In this document: piece after piece, positions 34,307 through 44,690 of the stretch
Layout: each line of letters starts with the position of its first letter
Numbering within the stretch: position 1 is the first letter of the stretch
Source of the DNA: Tubiluchus corallicola
Lineage: Eukaryota > Priapulida > Priapulimorpha > Priapulimorphida > Tubiluchidae
Assembly: GCA_030141605.1 (NCBI GenBank)
Contig: JAQGDQ010000485.1
Span: 74,501 to 138,500 of the forward strand
Direction: 5' to 3'
DNA length: 64,000 bases
Notes under the pieces: model-generated
Databases searched by the model: none
Seen by the model: only the letters and a program-made list of their open reading frames with translations
Told to the model about the DNA's origin: nothing
Translations under genes and position numbers: made by a program

Positions 34307-34666
34307 CCTCGTCTGATCACCGAAGTTAAGCAACATAGAGCCTGGTTAGTACTTGGATTGGTGACCGCCTAGGAATACCGGGTGCTGTAGGCTTACGGGA
34401 TGCCCACACTGTATCTTGACACTAGCAGCCAATGGCTAGAGGGCGGAGGAGGTCAAGTGACTCAACAGTCTTGTGTAGAGGAGTAAACCTTCCTGATCAG
34501 GAGTGGAGCCCCGAAGGCGGACCAGTGCAGCATGCTCACTGACTCCGGCAGCTCCTGCAGCCAACCTGGTGCCAAACATATCGCTCCGCTTTCCTTTGGA
34601 CTACACCAGGGAGGAAGAGAGGGGGTTCCTGTTGTCTGGGCAACTCAGTATGCCAACAACAACAAT
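34307..34666 (+). mobile_element. 5S rRNA-derived SINE, full length
   Basis: The head (34307-34395) closely follows the last three-quarters of 5S rRNA: CTCGTCTGATCACCGAAG, then CCTGGTTAGTACTTGGAT, GACCGCCTAGGAATACCGGG and TGCTGTAGGCTT. It keeps the region of the internal pol III promoter (box A, intermediate element, box C). A body of about 260 bp follows (GGAGTGGAGCCCCGAAGGCG, CGGCAGCTCCTGCAGCC, GTTGTCTGGGCAACTCAG) and the element ends in an (AAC)n tail at 34653-34666. The body recurs inverted at 52748-53163. The plus-strand ORF over it is incidental. Confidence 0.85.
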
Positions 34667-34911
34667 GTAAATGTAAGCAAAAGTTTGTACACAAAACGAT
34701 ATGATTGTTTTGGTGCAATGAATGCAAAGGAGCCTCTTCAGAATAACAAATAAAAAACAGTATCATCAAAAGCAATACCACATATTTGTAAAAGATTTGA
34801 GAAGCAGCTTAGGAAGGTATCCAAGGACTATTTAGTAAGAACTACTATAGTGTCAACAAAGGGCTTGCACAAATTATTCAGTCCAGGGAAGGCACTAAAA
34901 CAGTTGATTTT

Positions 34912-35275
34912 TCTTGTGGAGATCGCTGGCGTCTATTAGAATTACATTGTAGAATGTTCCGTTGGAATGATCGTCTGACCGTGCGGAATGTTCTGGAACA
35001 AAGCTTCTAGAAACTTCTCGGGCATGCTATAGAAGGCAAAGCAGGCCGCTGAGAGGGGAGCACACTGATTCACACGGACGCCACTTACACATTCTCTTGT
35101 ATACTTGTATTTTCAGATACACTCAAACGTTTTCCAGATTTTCACGTTTACTGTAATCATTTCGCATTCCTTCATACTTATGTGTTGTAGAATTCTCGCT
35201 TAATAAACTAGTTCAATTTGACGAAGTGTTTTCTGGTTTTCTCTATGAGCCTTCTGAGAGAAACAAAACACAACA
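34912..35275 (+). mobile_element. Solo LTR, copy 2 (plus orientation)
   Basis: It matches the reverse complement of 26938-27308 throughout (GAGATCGCTGGCGTCTATTA through TTCTGAGAGAAACAAAACAC). It starts TCTTG (one change from TGTTG) and ends CAACA. Flanks at 34907-34911 and 35276-35280 are both ATTTT, a 5-bp TSD. AATAAA lies at about 35202. With copy 1 it brackets zinc-finger gene 1 in inverted orientation. Confidence 0.85.
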
Positions 35276-35315
35276 ATTTTGCAAGAAGGTATTTCTAATT
35301 TTACATAATATATAT

Positions 35316-35317
<2 letters not shown>

Positions 35318-35357
<40 letters not shown>
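35318..35357 (+). repeat. (TA)n microsatellite
   Basis: A pure TA dinucleotide tract of about 40 bp. Confidence 0.9.
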
Positions 35358-35363
<6 letters not shown>

Positions 35364-35636
35364 AGTACAGATACATTTTATCTATATATTTATTTATCTA
35401 ACGAGCCATTAATCACAGAAAAGGGGAAGTTAGAGCTCAGTATTCCACTTAAAATCAAGAATTTATAGTGAAGAATGTTATATTTTGAATTACTCAAATT
35501 ACTGAGCATGATTTGCACCTAGGACCTTCTTATTGGTGGTTAACTGTATTCTTATTGTTTCTGTAATAGCAAACAACCAAACTGGTTATAAAGACATTGT
35601 GAAACATGATAGCAAAGAAATGCTTTTGGTGGTCAC

Positions 35637-36063
35637 CAGGGGCGTATCAGGACTTTACGATGCCCTAGGCTGCTAGTTTTGTCCAGCCTATCTCTATTGT
35701 GAATTCATGGTTGTTTATCTAATAAGCAGATTAAACAATTACTTGTGGTGTATTAGAAACATTATTATCCTAGTTTCTACGTGGTCATTGTTAATTACAT
35801 CTACTTGCATAGCACTCGTATAAAAGCATGCCGCACAACTGTTTGTTGTGTAATACCTTGCACCTGTTCATTATGTGGCACTTATATAAAAACTTCTCTC
35901 AGTGACTGCTTGTGTGGTGTGTTATAAAATGTGATTATTTACATGAATATGAAAGAACACACATTTTTCGAGGAGAATAAGAACTTTTTCTAAAATATGA
36001 CACCCCTCAAACTTTGGCGCCCTAGGCTATAGCCTAGTTAGCCTATTGGTTAATACGCCCCTG
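35637..36063. mobile_element. hAT-type MITE upstream of zinc-finger gene 2
   Basis: Termini CAGGGGCGTATCAGG and TTAATACGCCCCTG form inverted repeats; CCTAGGC words recur near both ends. The 8-bp flanks GTGGTCAC and GCTGTTAC agree at 5 of 8. It sits in the last 5' intron of gene 2, 49 bp before the acceptor at 36112, so it could displace the branch point. Confidence 0.75.
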
Positions 36064-36147
36064 GCTGTTACATGGCATATAATTTGACTGAAAAGCTATG
36101 ATGTGATTTTAGGTTCTCACTGAGAAGTAAACCATTATTGAACAGCA

Positions 36148-36954
36148 ATGGAACCATTGGTCTACTTTAAATGCACAGCCTGTTCTGAATGTTTTGTTTC
36201 TGAGGACATTTTCTTTGCACACACCCGTACCTGGCATTGTAAGATCTTGATTAGTGAAGGTCAGGATGCGGAAACAGAGGATGAAGATGAATATTCTATC
36301 TGTGCTGGCGAGTTTGAAAGTGCAGCTGACGATAATTCTTGTACAATATCCAGTGCTTCTGTATGTGAGAAAATCATTGATTATACAGCTGGTGATTCTG
36401 AAAGTGACAAATACGTTGATCATAATAAGGAAAGTGATATTAAAAGTGAGCCAATGCCTCAATTCGGTGAGGATTTTCCAATTTTCGAGACTAATGCTCG
36501 AAGCAATGATCACAGTGCGGTATTAGATGATGGTCCAGCCAGCACCATAATAAATCAACTACATCTTTCTGACTTTTATTCAGGGGTGCGACATATTCAG
36601 GAGAAACCACATCAAATACCTGCTAGTCAGAGCAATGTTTTACCACAGATAACACTACACCAAAGTCAAAAGAAAATTAATAAAATATGCTACGCGAAAA
36701 AATTATTATCGTCTAAAGGACAGTCGGTAAAAACGACAATCGAACCATTCGGCTCGGCTGAAAAGCAGCCGCGAAAAGAGTCGGCTTATTTCTGTCGCTT
36801 TTGTCGGAGGCCATTTTGTGCGCCTGCACATCTAATACGACATGAACGAATTCACACAGGTGAAAAACCTTTTGTGTGCTCCGTGTGTCAGCGGGGTTTT
36901 GCCCAGGCGGGTAACTTAAAAGCTCACATGAAGACGCATCGTATGCCTGATTGA
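36148..36954 (+). CDS. Cluster C2H2 zinc-finger protein 2 (2 fingers)
   Basis: 268 residues, starting at the ATG 35 bp after a 3' splice site (AG at 36111-36112). The invariant N-terminal module is intact ([31 protein letters not shown]). A very acidic stretch follows (EDEDE at 44-48), then the SUMO-type motif IKSEP at 98-102. Only two C-terminal fingers are present, at about 216-236 and 244-264 (contact residues AAHR and QGNA), separated by TGEKP. The protein ends four residues after the last His. Two fingers contact only about six base pairs, so dimerisation or a partner would be needed for selective binding. It is the shortest intact member, and the fewer fingers could be ancestral or a deletion. 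Confidence 0.9.
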   Translation: MEPLVYFKCTACSECFVSEDIFFAHTRTWHCKILISEGQDAETEDEDEYSICAGEFESAADDNSCTISSASVCEKIIDYTAGDSESDKYVDHNKESDIKSEPMPQFGEDFPIFETNARSNDHSAVLDDGPASTIINQLHLSDFYSGVRHIQEKPHQIPASQSNVLPQITLHQSQKKINKICYAKKLLSSKGQSVKTTIEPFGSAEKQPRKESAYFCRFCRRPFCAPAHLIRHERIHTGEKPFVCSVCQRGFAQAGNLKAHMKTHRMPD

Positions 36955-36999
36955 TGTTAGTGGTAATTAGTGGAGCAGTGTGGATTACTTGCATGGACC

Positions 37000-37562
37000 T
37001 TAAGGGAAAGGACAAGTCATTCAGCTTGTTGGGTTTATTTTACTGTTATCACTGTTAGAAAACTCTAACAAAGAAATTTGCAAAGAACTGCCCATATAGT
37101 ATAAACTTAAAATATACTACCTCTGAATAGAAATTTTCAGGCGCAGTGGTTGCCGCCATTCACTCGACAATCATGATGTAACTGGGAGACTTCGTGACTT
37201 TTTGTAAACTCGTCATGGCTTTCCGTAACCATGCGCTGCTTAAAACTGATTCAAACTTCTGCAGCTTACATAATGCTCATGAAAAAATATTACAAACTTA
37301 GCTTTGTAATTTCTTTGTAAAAACTTAATACACTTTTGGTGAAGATTGACAGTGCGCTACTTTTCTTCAAGACGAATGACGTAGCTGGAAGAAGAATGGG
37401 TATTGAAAATTGGAGCGCCCAAGCATGAAATGATCGCGACTTTAAAGTGATTTTACTAGTTACACAAGGCGCTTATTGCAGCTTTATTACTAAATCCTTT
37501 TAGCATTTTTTGTGAACATTGAAATGAGCGTAATCTCTTGGGAAGCTTGGCCTTTCCTTTAA
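37000..37562 (+). mobile_element. TTAA-type MITE (TTGGCCTTTCC family)
   Basis: Starts TTAAGGGAAAGGACAAG and ends CTTGGCCTTTCCTTTAA, inverted repeats with TTAA at both borders. It starts 46 bp after the gene 2 stop codon, so gene 2 transcripts probably include or end in it. The related copy is the element in ARHGAP19 intron 6 (12250-12768). Confidence 0.8.
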
Positions 37563-37691
37563 GTATGTGTGAACAGAACCATTATGAAAGTAACAACAGC
37601 AGTGTTTCAGTTGAAATAGAATCTTGTCAACTCTTATGTGCAGCTGAGCCTGTATGAAGTCATTAAATTATTTTTCATTTCTATGACTTTA

Positions 37692-38232
37692 TTAAAGGAA
37701 GACCGGACGATTGTTTAGACTCAATCTCATTTTAATTTACTGTCCAAAATATACATTTTCGTGCCTGTAGAAGTTAACAATTGTTCCTTATATTTGAATA
37801 ATCAGCTTAGAAAGTTAATTAACGGCAACTGAACACGGCCATTGCTTACATCAAAAACTAACCACAGTTTGTGCAATGGCAGGTGCCTACCCTTGCGGGT
37901 CAAGCACGTTTGCGTAAGTGTTACTTCTTAAATGCATGATGTCACGAAAAATGGGCTTTACATCATATGACATCATGAAACTAACACAGCAGTTCATGGT
38001 CATGGTTATCACGGTACCGCCTTCTATTTGTCGTGACAAAAAGGCGCCGCTGCCAATCTTAGTAGATTCACTGAGCCGCTCGTAGCTTTGAAAGTTTAAC
38101 TAAATTTGAGTATCCGAGGTAATTATTATTTAATCTAAGCTTTGATTTAAAAAGAGATATTGTAGTTTTCAATATTTTAGAGCATTCTTTATTCTGAACT
38201 CGTGTTTACACAATCATCCGGTTTTCCTTTAA
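37692..38232 (+). mobile_element. TTAA-type MITE (AGGAAAACCGG family), copy c
   Basis: TTAAAGGAAGACCGGACGATTG to CCGGTTTTCCTTTAA with TTAA at both ends. It ends 280 bp before the acceptor of zinc-finger gene 3. The CRE site is mutated here (TGACATCA). Confidence 0.85.
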
Positions 38233-38548
38233 GGATTTTAGGAAAATGAATCTTTTTTTCTGTTTTTGTTCAGTGCCTCGCTTTCCGGCATTTCACAATT
38301 AATTTATTAATCCTGTGACTTAATGTGTACAAAGCTGAATGCAAATTTAAACTATTTTTGTAATGTATAAAATTCAATAAAACAATCTAATTTCTTAATT
38401 TAATCTGTTAGTATCTTTGCAAATAAGAATAGAACAAAATAGATCACCGGAAAGTTTAAAATATCACATGAACCTAAACTGTCCTTTGTACTGCTTTCAC
38501 ATGCATTTTAGGTTTTTCTTGGTGAATAAAGATTGATGAACAAACACA

Positions 38549-39574
38549 ATGGAGCCAATGATTTACTTCAAATGTACAGCTTGTTCTGAGTGTTTTATGT
38601 CAGAGGATATTTTTTTTGCACACACCCGTACCTGGCACTGTAAAATACTAATTAGTGAAGGTCAGGATGCATATACCTCTACCTTGCATAGAGCCGGATC
38701 AGTTTTTGACGCGAAGACTTACATTTCCACTGAGGAGAGTTTTCATGCAAAAAATGACATTTATAGATCCAGTGGTGTTCAAGCTAATGAAGAGAAAAGC
38801 AGATGTACACCGGCAGTTTCGACTGACCTTCGTGGTACCCCCCATTCTCTCCTTGATGAAGGTACTTTAAAAGTGGAGCCAAGCTCTGAACTTGATTACT
38901 GTTTAATGGCAGGAAGTGGGAGTGCAAGCGAAATGGTAAGTTCGCTAAATTATGCCAGCAGCATTACTGTAAGTAATGTAGCGTGGAAACAATCACCTCG
39001 TCTTTTGTCAAGTGAATCATCTGTTTATCAGGCCGCACGGGGAAAGGTTTTTTCCCAGGAAGTAAATCAGACATCAGAAAATAAAGTGAAACAGTGGGAT
39101 AAGAAAAGTGTGCTTGGTAAAGCAAAGATGTTCAAAGATCAGTACAGTACAAGCAGAATGCAACCTTCTCCAAGAGCAGATTTTTCGCAGCCAAACAAAG
39201 AAGTGCATATTGAAACGCAAAGACCTAAGAGAAGGACAGTGTATATCTGTCACGTTTGTGGTAAAGCGTTCAGATCAGCTGCTCTTGTTGACCAACATGG
39301 ACGCATTCATACAGGTGAAAAACCTTACTCCTGTGATGCGTGCGGAAAAAAGTTTACTTTTGAGTGGAACCTAAAAACTCACACTAGAATTCACACCGGT
39401 GAAAAACCATATTCCTGTCACGTGTGTGGAAAAAGTTTTGCTGTAGTGTCCAACTTGAGAGCCCACGTGAAAATTCACACAGGTGAAAAACCTTTTACAT
39501 GTTCAGTTTGTGAAAAAGGTTTTACTCAGAATCGTGACTTAAATAAACACTTGCTGATACACAGTAATTTCTGA
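38549..39574 (+). CDS. Cluster C2H2 zinc-finger protein 3 (4 fingers)
   Basis: 341 residues. The acceptor AG is at 38510-38511 and the ATG is 38 bp downstream (ACAATGG). A weak out-of-frame upstream ATG lies in the leader at about 38535. The N-terminal module is intact ([32 protein letters not shown]). The linker (about 45-225) is Ser-rich and includes LKVEP at 107-111, the conserved SUMO-type position, and a basic patch RPKRR just before the fingers that may serve in nuclear import. Four regular fingers lie at about 234-254, 262-282, 290-310 and 318-338 with TGEKP linkers. Contact residues read SALQ, FWNT, VSNA, QRDK. All Cys and His ligands are present. It is the most canonical member of the cluster. 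Confidence 0.92.
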   Translation: MEPMIYFKCTACSECFMSEDIFFAHTRTWHCKILISEGQDAYTSTLHRAGSVFDAKTYISTEESFHAKNDIYRSSGVQANEEKSRCTPAVSTDLRGTPHSLLDEGTLKVEPSSELDYCLMAGSGSASEMVSSLNYASSITVSNVAWKQSPRLLSSESSVYQAARGKVFSQEVNQTSENKVKQWDKKSVLGKAKMFKDQYSTSRMQPSPRADFSQPNKEVHIETQRPKRRTVYICHVCGKAFRSAALVDQHGRIHTGEKPYSCDACGKKFTFEWNLKTHTRIHTGEKPYSCHVCGKSFAVVSNLRAHVKIHTGEKPFTCSVCEKGFTQNRDLNKHLLIHSNF

Positions 39575-40078
39575 TGTTTGAAGCACTGCGTGTAAGAAAT
39601 TTAATTGGAGATGAAATGCTGTTAGTTTTGCCTTGTGAATAATGTGGCTTGTGGTGTACATATGATAGCATCTCTGGAGACTGCAGAGATAGGATCTCTG
39701 GAGACCCTATAACCAGGGCTGGATTACCCTAATTAGGCTATTATAGGCTACAACATAAGGCCCTCAAACTTGATGCGTCCTAAAATATTTTGAAATATAA
39801 CTTTTTTTTAAATATAATTTTTTGGAAAATGAGTATGATATTTTGACATTTTGCATTGCTGAATAATTCATTTAACTTTAAAAAAAGAAAACCTAAGAGT
39901 ACGAAAACCCAATTTTAAAAGGGGCCTCTGTTTGAGACCCTTTATTTAAGATAAAAGGCCTATGTTTCAGGCAGCTTATACAATGCATGGCAAAGAAATG
40001 TTCTAAGAAAATGTACACTGGCATATAACATGCTAGCTATTTGCTCACAGGGTACTGAAAAGTCATGATGTGGTTTTA
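39575..40078. other. Spacer downstream of gene 3
   Basis: A CAGGGCTGGATTACC word at 39713 resembles a hAT terminus without a visible partner. From about 39960 the sequence resembles the 5' intron upstream of gene 2 (GCAAAGAAATG, GGCATATAA, ACTGAAAAG, ATGATGTG.TTTTAG), indicating a duplicated gene upstream region. Confidence 0.45.
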
Positions 40079-40152
40079 GTAAAGCACACATCTATAGGTG
40101 AAAAACCTTACTCTTTCTGTCTGTACAGAAAAAGCGTTTCTTCAGAATAGTG
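40079..40152 (+). pseudogene. Remnant of a cluster zinc-finger gene (single decayed finger)
   Basis: Directly after a gene-2-like intron end (GATGTGGTTTTAG), the plus strand reads GEKPYSFCLYRKSVSSE. Its DNA aligns with the last finger of gene 3 (GGTGAAAAACCTTxxxC...GAAAAAGxxTTxxTCAGAAT). The N-terminal module, the linker and all other fingers are gone, as expected of an internal deletion followed by decay. Confidence 0.65.
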
Positions 40153-41351
40153 TAAGTATTCTAACTCCTCCTCGGCTGGAGCTGCCCTCAAACTCTTTCG
40201 AACCCGTCTGAAATATATTTCACTTGTGATACAGTGTATATTTTAACAACATTTACATACAAGGAAGTAAAATTATTGCAAATTCTTTAAGCAAACTAAA
40301 ATAGGTTGTTTGTCAATAAAAATATTATTCAAGAAATACCAATATTTTACTATTTATTGCAAACCAAATTAGCACATTTTTTAACACAACCGTAGTGAAA
40401 AAAAAACAGATTTTACAGATGTTACCAGAACTTGATGAGCCCCAAGCCTAAGGCACCAGAAAACCCTTCATAAACATAAAGCTTAAAAATTCGTCTTGAA
40501 ATTTTATACCACTTACATACTGGCTTTTTACATACAGGACTTCAATCGGCAGTAACACTGTATAAGACGCAAATTTAAACTCCCGCGATTATCTTTAGAC
40601 GCAGCCATTTTGACGATAAGTCATTTGAATAAAGTTTAGATAACATTGTGTAAACTTTGAAAAAATAATCAAAGCATTCGTAGCACACACGTTGCTAACT
40701 GAGTAAAATTTTAAATTACTGTATCTTGTCAATAAGTTTAAAAATACGTTAAACTTATTTTTGCGGATCTGGGAAACCCGCGCACAGGTCCTGGTGGCAC
40801 CTCTTAGACAACAGAGAGGGCGCAAAGAAATACGCCGATCACTGCAAAGTCACAAATAATTGTATGGCTGATTGCCACTATGGATTTGAATAATTGTTAA
40901 TTTAATTTTTATTGTCGGTTTTTATCGGTGCATTGTTTCCGTAATTAAAACGGACTAGCAGTTATAAACAAAGAAAAGCAATGGTGGTTTTTAACTAGTG
41001 TTAAGCTGATATTAAAAATTGTAAGTGAATTTCTATTTCGTTCTTGAAAATTTTTTGTGAAAAAGTTTGTACTTCACAAAGCTTGCATGACAACGGAGAA
41101 GTTTCTAAGCCTAGTAGTACTGCAAAAATTATAATTAAAATTATGATTCTGCCTCTCAGCGGAATCTTTTTGATTTAACCGCGGTTTTTATTTATTATTA
41201 TTTGCGTCTGCAAACTCACAGGTTTAGGGCCAAACTCTTCTGATTCTATAACTTGCTTGCCACTTGCGAAGTCTGAGAGACCTAATCATAACACGGTTAC
41301 CGACATTTTTACCGAAATTGAGCTATATTTGATGCTTCAACAATTTCACTA
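40153..41351. other. AT-rich spacer
   Basis: Apart from the inverted TTAA-type MITE fragment at 40459-40765, no supported feature was seen. Confidence 0.45.
40459..40765 (-). mobile_element. Inverted fragment of the TTAAAGGGAAGAAAAGG MITE
   Basis: The reverse complement matches about 5890-6195 of copy 2 and 3225-3510 of copy 1 (TTTTTTCAAACTTTACA, ATGTTATCTAA and TGAAGGGTTTT are shared). The end that would carry TTAAAGGG is missing. Confidence 0.65.
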
Positions 41352-41885
41352 TTAAGTGAATTCCAACACGAGATATGAAGAAGTGGGCTCTGATGTTAGT
41401 GCGAGAGTGGTGTAGAAATAATTTAGAGTTGTGCTCACTGATGTCTTTATACTGATGCATGCTGGTCTAGAAATAAATTTACCACTACATAAAATTGAAT
41501 TACCACTGATGTCTATAGCAGTAAGATCTATAGCATCACAGCATTGTTCAAGAGAAGATACAGAATCTGATTCAATATCAGAAGTTGAACTAATACACCG
41601 CCATTGAGTTCTTTCTAAAGCATCCCTTAGAGTAACATACTGAGGTGAGCCAAACAATGCATCATGCTCAAGTATTGTCCTAACTACAGCTTTGTACAGA
41701 GGGTTCACTCTCCATGTAGGGGGATTTATGTGTGATCTGTCACCCACTGTATCAAAGGTCATAGAGCCTGTAGGTTTCAGGTTATTTTTACAGTTTTCCA
41801 ATAGTTTTATAGCCTCCTGTAGTTTTTGAATTAAGGTTTTACACAGTTTTAGTACGTGGCTAGGCGGGGTTGAGTGCTTGTGCAT
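41352..41885 (-). CDS. Unidentified 177-codon ORF
   Basis: An uninterrupted minus-strand frame with ATG at 41885, long for such AT-rich DNA. A Lys-rich helical-looking start (LCKTLIQKLQEAIKLLENC) is followed by a compact segment containing RSHINPPTWRVNPLYKAV, RTILEHDALFGS and LRDALERTQW. A Ser/Asp/Cys-rich end follows. I recognise no family. It is preceded on its own strand by the repeat at 41905-42120, whose other copy (1459-1720) is not followed by this ORF. It may therefore be a retroposed or transposon-borne gene, or a host exon beside a repeat. No polyadenylation or splice evidence decides between these. Confidence 0.4.
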   Translation of the reverse strand: MHKHSTPPSHVLKLCKTLIQKLQEAIKLLENCKNNLKPTGSMTFDTVGDRSHINPPTWRVNPLYKAVVRTILEHDALFGSPQYVTLRDALERTQWRCISSTSDIESDSVSSLEQCCDAIDLTAIDISGNSILCSGKFISRPACISIKTSVSTTLNYFYTTLALTSEPTSSYLVLEFT

Positions 41886-41904
41886 GAATAAATGTGGGCT
41901 GAAA

Positions 41905-42120
41905 TGCTTTGAATTGCATTTCTGCTTTGAGTTGATTTCTGTTGCTTTTACCTTCTATACATACACAAACACCTAAAATATGTCATCACCCTGTGAATAT
42001 ACTTGTATTTTTAATAAGGGGCAGCTGACCAAGTGACCAATAGGTCTTTCGCTGCTCCTTCTCAGCTGCAATGAAATGTAAAAGTAATTATGACGAATTT
42101 AACTGCTAAATTGAATTGGA
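41905..42120 (-). repeat. Interspersed repeat, minus-strand copy
   Basis: The reverse complement of this segment aligns with 1459-1720 (shared words include TTTCATTGCAGCTGAGAA, CAGCTGCCCCTTATTAAAAA and TAGGTGTTTGTGTAT). It lies immediately upstream of the 177-codon ORF and may contribute its leader. Confidence 0.65.
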
Positions 42121-42239
42121 TTGAATTGTGGGCCATATGCATTTAGAAAATTTCCATCAGGAGCAGAGACAGAGATCACGGAAGTTGGCGACACCATTGT
42201 TCAGTGTTTCTAAAGTCAGGTAAAAATTATGCCCCAAAT

Positions 42240-43460
42240 TGGCTGATTGCTGACCCCACTGTTGGAAGAAAACCGAAAGTAAGGTCAGGGAGACTTCCTT
42301 TCATTGTTAATTAACGATGGCTTGTAGTATACCAATTGAAAAGTCTCGGTGAGACAGACAGAATTGTATGAATTATGCCTAGATTGGCTGACCTCTGAGC
42401 CCATGACCTCCCTGGGGAAAAATGAAATTGGGGAGTGGGATTAATGTTTCCAAACTCAAACAACGGCAAATGAAAGGTCTCCACGAGAAGAAATGAATGG
42501 TATGAGCTAAGCTCAGACTGGCCAACCATTGACTAGGAGGGAAATAACTAATGAGACTTCACAGACTAAGTGATAATTTTTTGTGGTCGGGGATACAAAT
42601 GCTTCAGGTGGAACAGTGGGTTGTAGTACACCCATATCTCGGTTTGCCGGATAACTTGGGGGGACGTTTGTCCGAATTTGCCAATTGTTCGCATTACCGA
42701 TACTAAGCTAATAAAGTAGGTGCCATGTACGTATTAGGCTCACAGTAATGTAGAATCAATCACCAAATTGTCTCAGAAACGTTTCCTAGGCCGCTCCTAT
42801 GCAAAAGAATATATAAAAACTATCGGCAGTTGACTCAAATAACTCTGCATAATTGACTTTACATTTTTTCTGCACATGCCTAAATAAGATACTTTTGTGC
42901 GATCAATGAGCTTTTACTATATTTATTTTGTTTTACTTCTCTTTTTTGCACTATAGTACACGTAGAAACAATCATGTTAAGTACAGTTGTTACACACTGC
43001 TTGGTAACACTAATGTAACAATGTAAACAAAGTGGCGGGCCACCAACAAGCGGTCAGCTCGTGAAACATTAAATTGTGTCCGTAGTATGCTGGACTTTTT
43101 AACGGTCCAGATTTTGTCCGAATCTTCCAGTATCCGTAAAAGTGAGGTCCGGCAAACCGAGATATGAGTGTGTATCAAATGAAAGGTCTTGTTAAAGTGA
43201 ATTGAGTGGCATGAGTCACACTCACATTGGTTGACCCCCGACACCTTAGTCATGTGTCAAATGAAAGGCCTTGATAAGGTGAATTGAGTGGCATGAGTCA
43301 CACCCACATTGGTTGACCCTCGACACCCTAGTCATGTGTCAAAAGTGAGAAGTTTCAATTTTAGTTTCTATGCAAGTTTTCAGTGAGGCAAATCAAATGA
43401 TGAACTTTGACCCACATCTGATTGACCCTTGCCCCCAGGTCACGGTCAAGAAGTGACAAG
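42240..43460 (+). repeat. Degenerate ~80-bp tandem satellite, split by a MITE
   Basis: Units of the form TCAAATGAAAGGTCTTG ... AATTGAGTGGCATGAGTCAC ... ATTGGTTGACCC occur back to back at about 43174-43253 and 43254-43333, with a third partial unit after. More diverged units lie to the left at about 42240-42560 and right to 43460. The TA-flanked MITE at 42629-43172 inserted within the array. Confidence 0.7.
42629..43172. mobile_element. TA-flanked MITE (ATATCTCGGTTTGCCGGA family), copy 1
   Basis: Ends CACCCATATCTCGGTTTGCC and GGCAAACCGAGATATGAGTG are inverted repeats bounded by TA. The middle (about 42740-42850) resembles the inside of the hAT MITE at 184-651. A related element is at 48384-48833. 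Confidence 0.75.
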
Positions 43461-43739
43461 TTCTGATTTCATTGAAATTTGAAACTGTTAATATCAAGCT
43501 CAACAGTACTTAAGTACATATTATTTAATTATTCTGAAAAAAATTTCAATGTAAATACGAAACAAAAACTGTTACTTAAAACATCTCCCTGTCCCAGAAG
43601 CAGAATCTTACCAGAGTTTCTGTCACCATCAAAACTGTTCACTAGAGATTCATAAATTATTATGATGTTACATGATGTCGAACTATTACTTAGTCGTCGG
43701 ATTCACTGAACTCAAGATTATGGATTAGAAATGACGTCA

Positions 43740-44130
43740 GTGCCGCCGTCTTGAATTTAAGAGGGCAAATCAGAAATCTGACTCTGTCAGTCGATGCAGT
43801 GTGCGTTTTAATTTATTTCTGTAAAATTTCATGATGGTGCATTGAGAATTGGCTGAGTCTTAGGCTTTTTGAAAATCACGCTATTGTCACCATCATGAAT
43901 TTAATAAGGCAAATCAAGAATTTGACTCCAACAGTCGATGCAGAATTCATTCTAGTATATTTATATGCTTCGTGCGAATTGGCAGAGCCTTAGCCTTTCT
44001 TCTAAAGTAATGTTGTCACAGCTATCTTGAATTCAGAATGACAATTCGAAAATCGGACTCCATCAGTCGATGCCAATTTTCCTCTAGCATATTTCTGCAA
44101 AGCTTCATGACAATCTTTTCCAAATGACGT
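43740..44130 (+). repeat. Degenerate ~133-bp tandem repeat, three units
   Basis: Three diverged units share TTGAATTTAAGAGGGCAAAT / GACTCxxxCAGTCGATGC, at about 43750, 43886 and 44017. They end in TTTCTGCAAAGCTTCATGAC-like sequence. Confidence 0.6.
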
Positions 44131-44204
44131 TATTTTGTAATTACAATTATGTTACTAATTAATTATGAAATCTAAATTGAGAATGGGGGATCAAAAACCC
44201 AACT

Positions 44205-44688
44205 CCATGTTCCGTTCCAGGCCCACCCGCGATAAGTGAATTTCCGTGAGGTAGGCACACTATACTTATTTTAGTAGTTATACATTATTTTAAGTTTTCA
44301 TAAACCTTCCCCACACTCTTATGCATAACACTTTCCATCAGTCAACCAATCGTATATTGTGTACAATCTCACCTGGGCAAGTAGTGTCTCAAGCGGGCAC
44401 AAGTACTACATTTCGTTTTTGGTGTGTATTCATCCGCCGAATAAATACACTATTTACTGTAAATGGTAATTTTTCATGATTTATAATATTCTTTTAATGT
44501 TAGAATTAATATTTTTAATATATTTTTATACATTTTGTGATTTTTTATGCAAAATTCATCAAATCTATACTTTACTGTACAGTACGTACTACGCATGTGC
44601 AAAAATATTTTAGACGGAGTACCGCAAAAACCCGCGAAACAGCGAAAATACCGCGATAAACGAACCGCGAAGTAGCGAGGGAACACTG
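44205..44688. mobile_element. Left-truncated TA-flanked MITE (CAGTGTTCCCTC family)
   Basis: It matches 13195-13587 from GTTCCGTTCCxGGCCCACCC to GAGGGAACACTG, and is followed by TA. The first ~20 bp of the left end are missing, and an extra ~160 bp lies inside (about 44335-44500). Confidence 0.7.
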
Positions 44689-44690
44689 TA

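Noticed and set aside
34307-34395. Functional 5S rRNA gene
   Set aside because: Only the last three-quarters of 5S is present, with substitutions in stem regions, fused to a repeat body and an (AAC)n tail; it is a SINE head.
36109-36513. 134-codon minus-strand frame opposite gene 2
   Set aside because: Antisense shadow of the conserved module and acidic linker; the same shadow appears opposite other cluster members.
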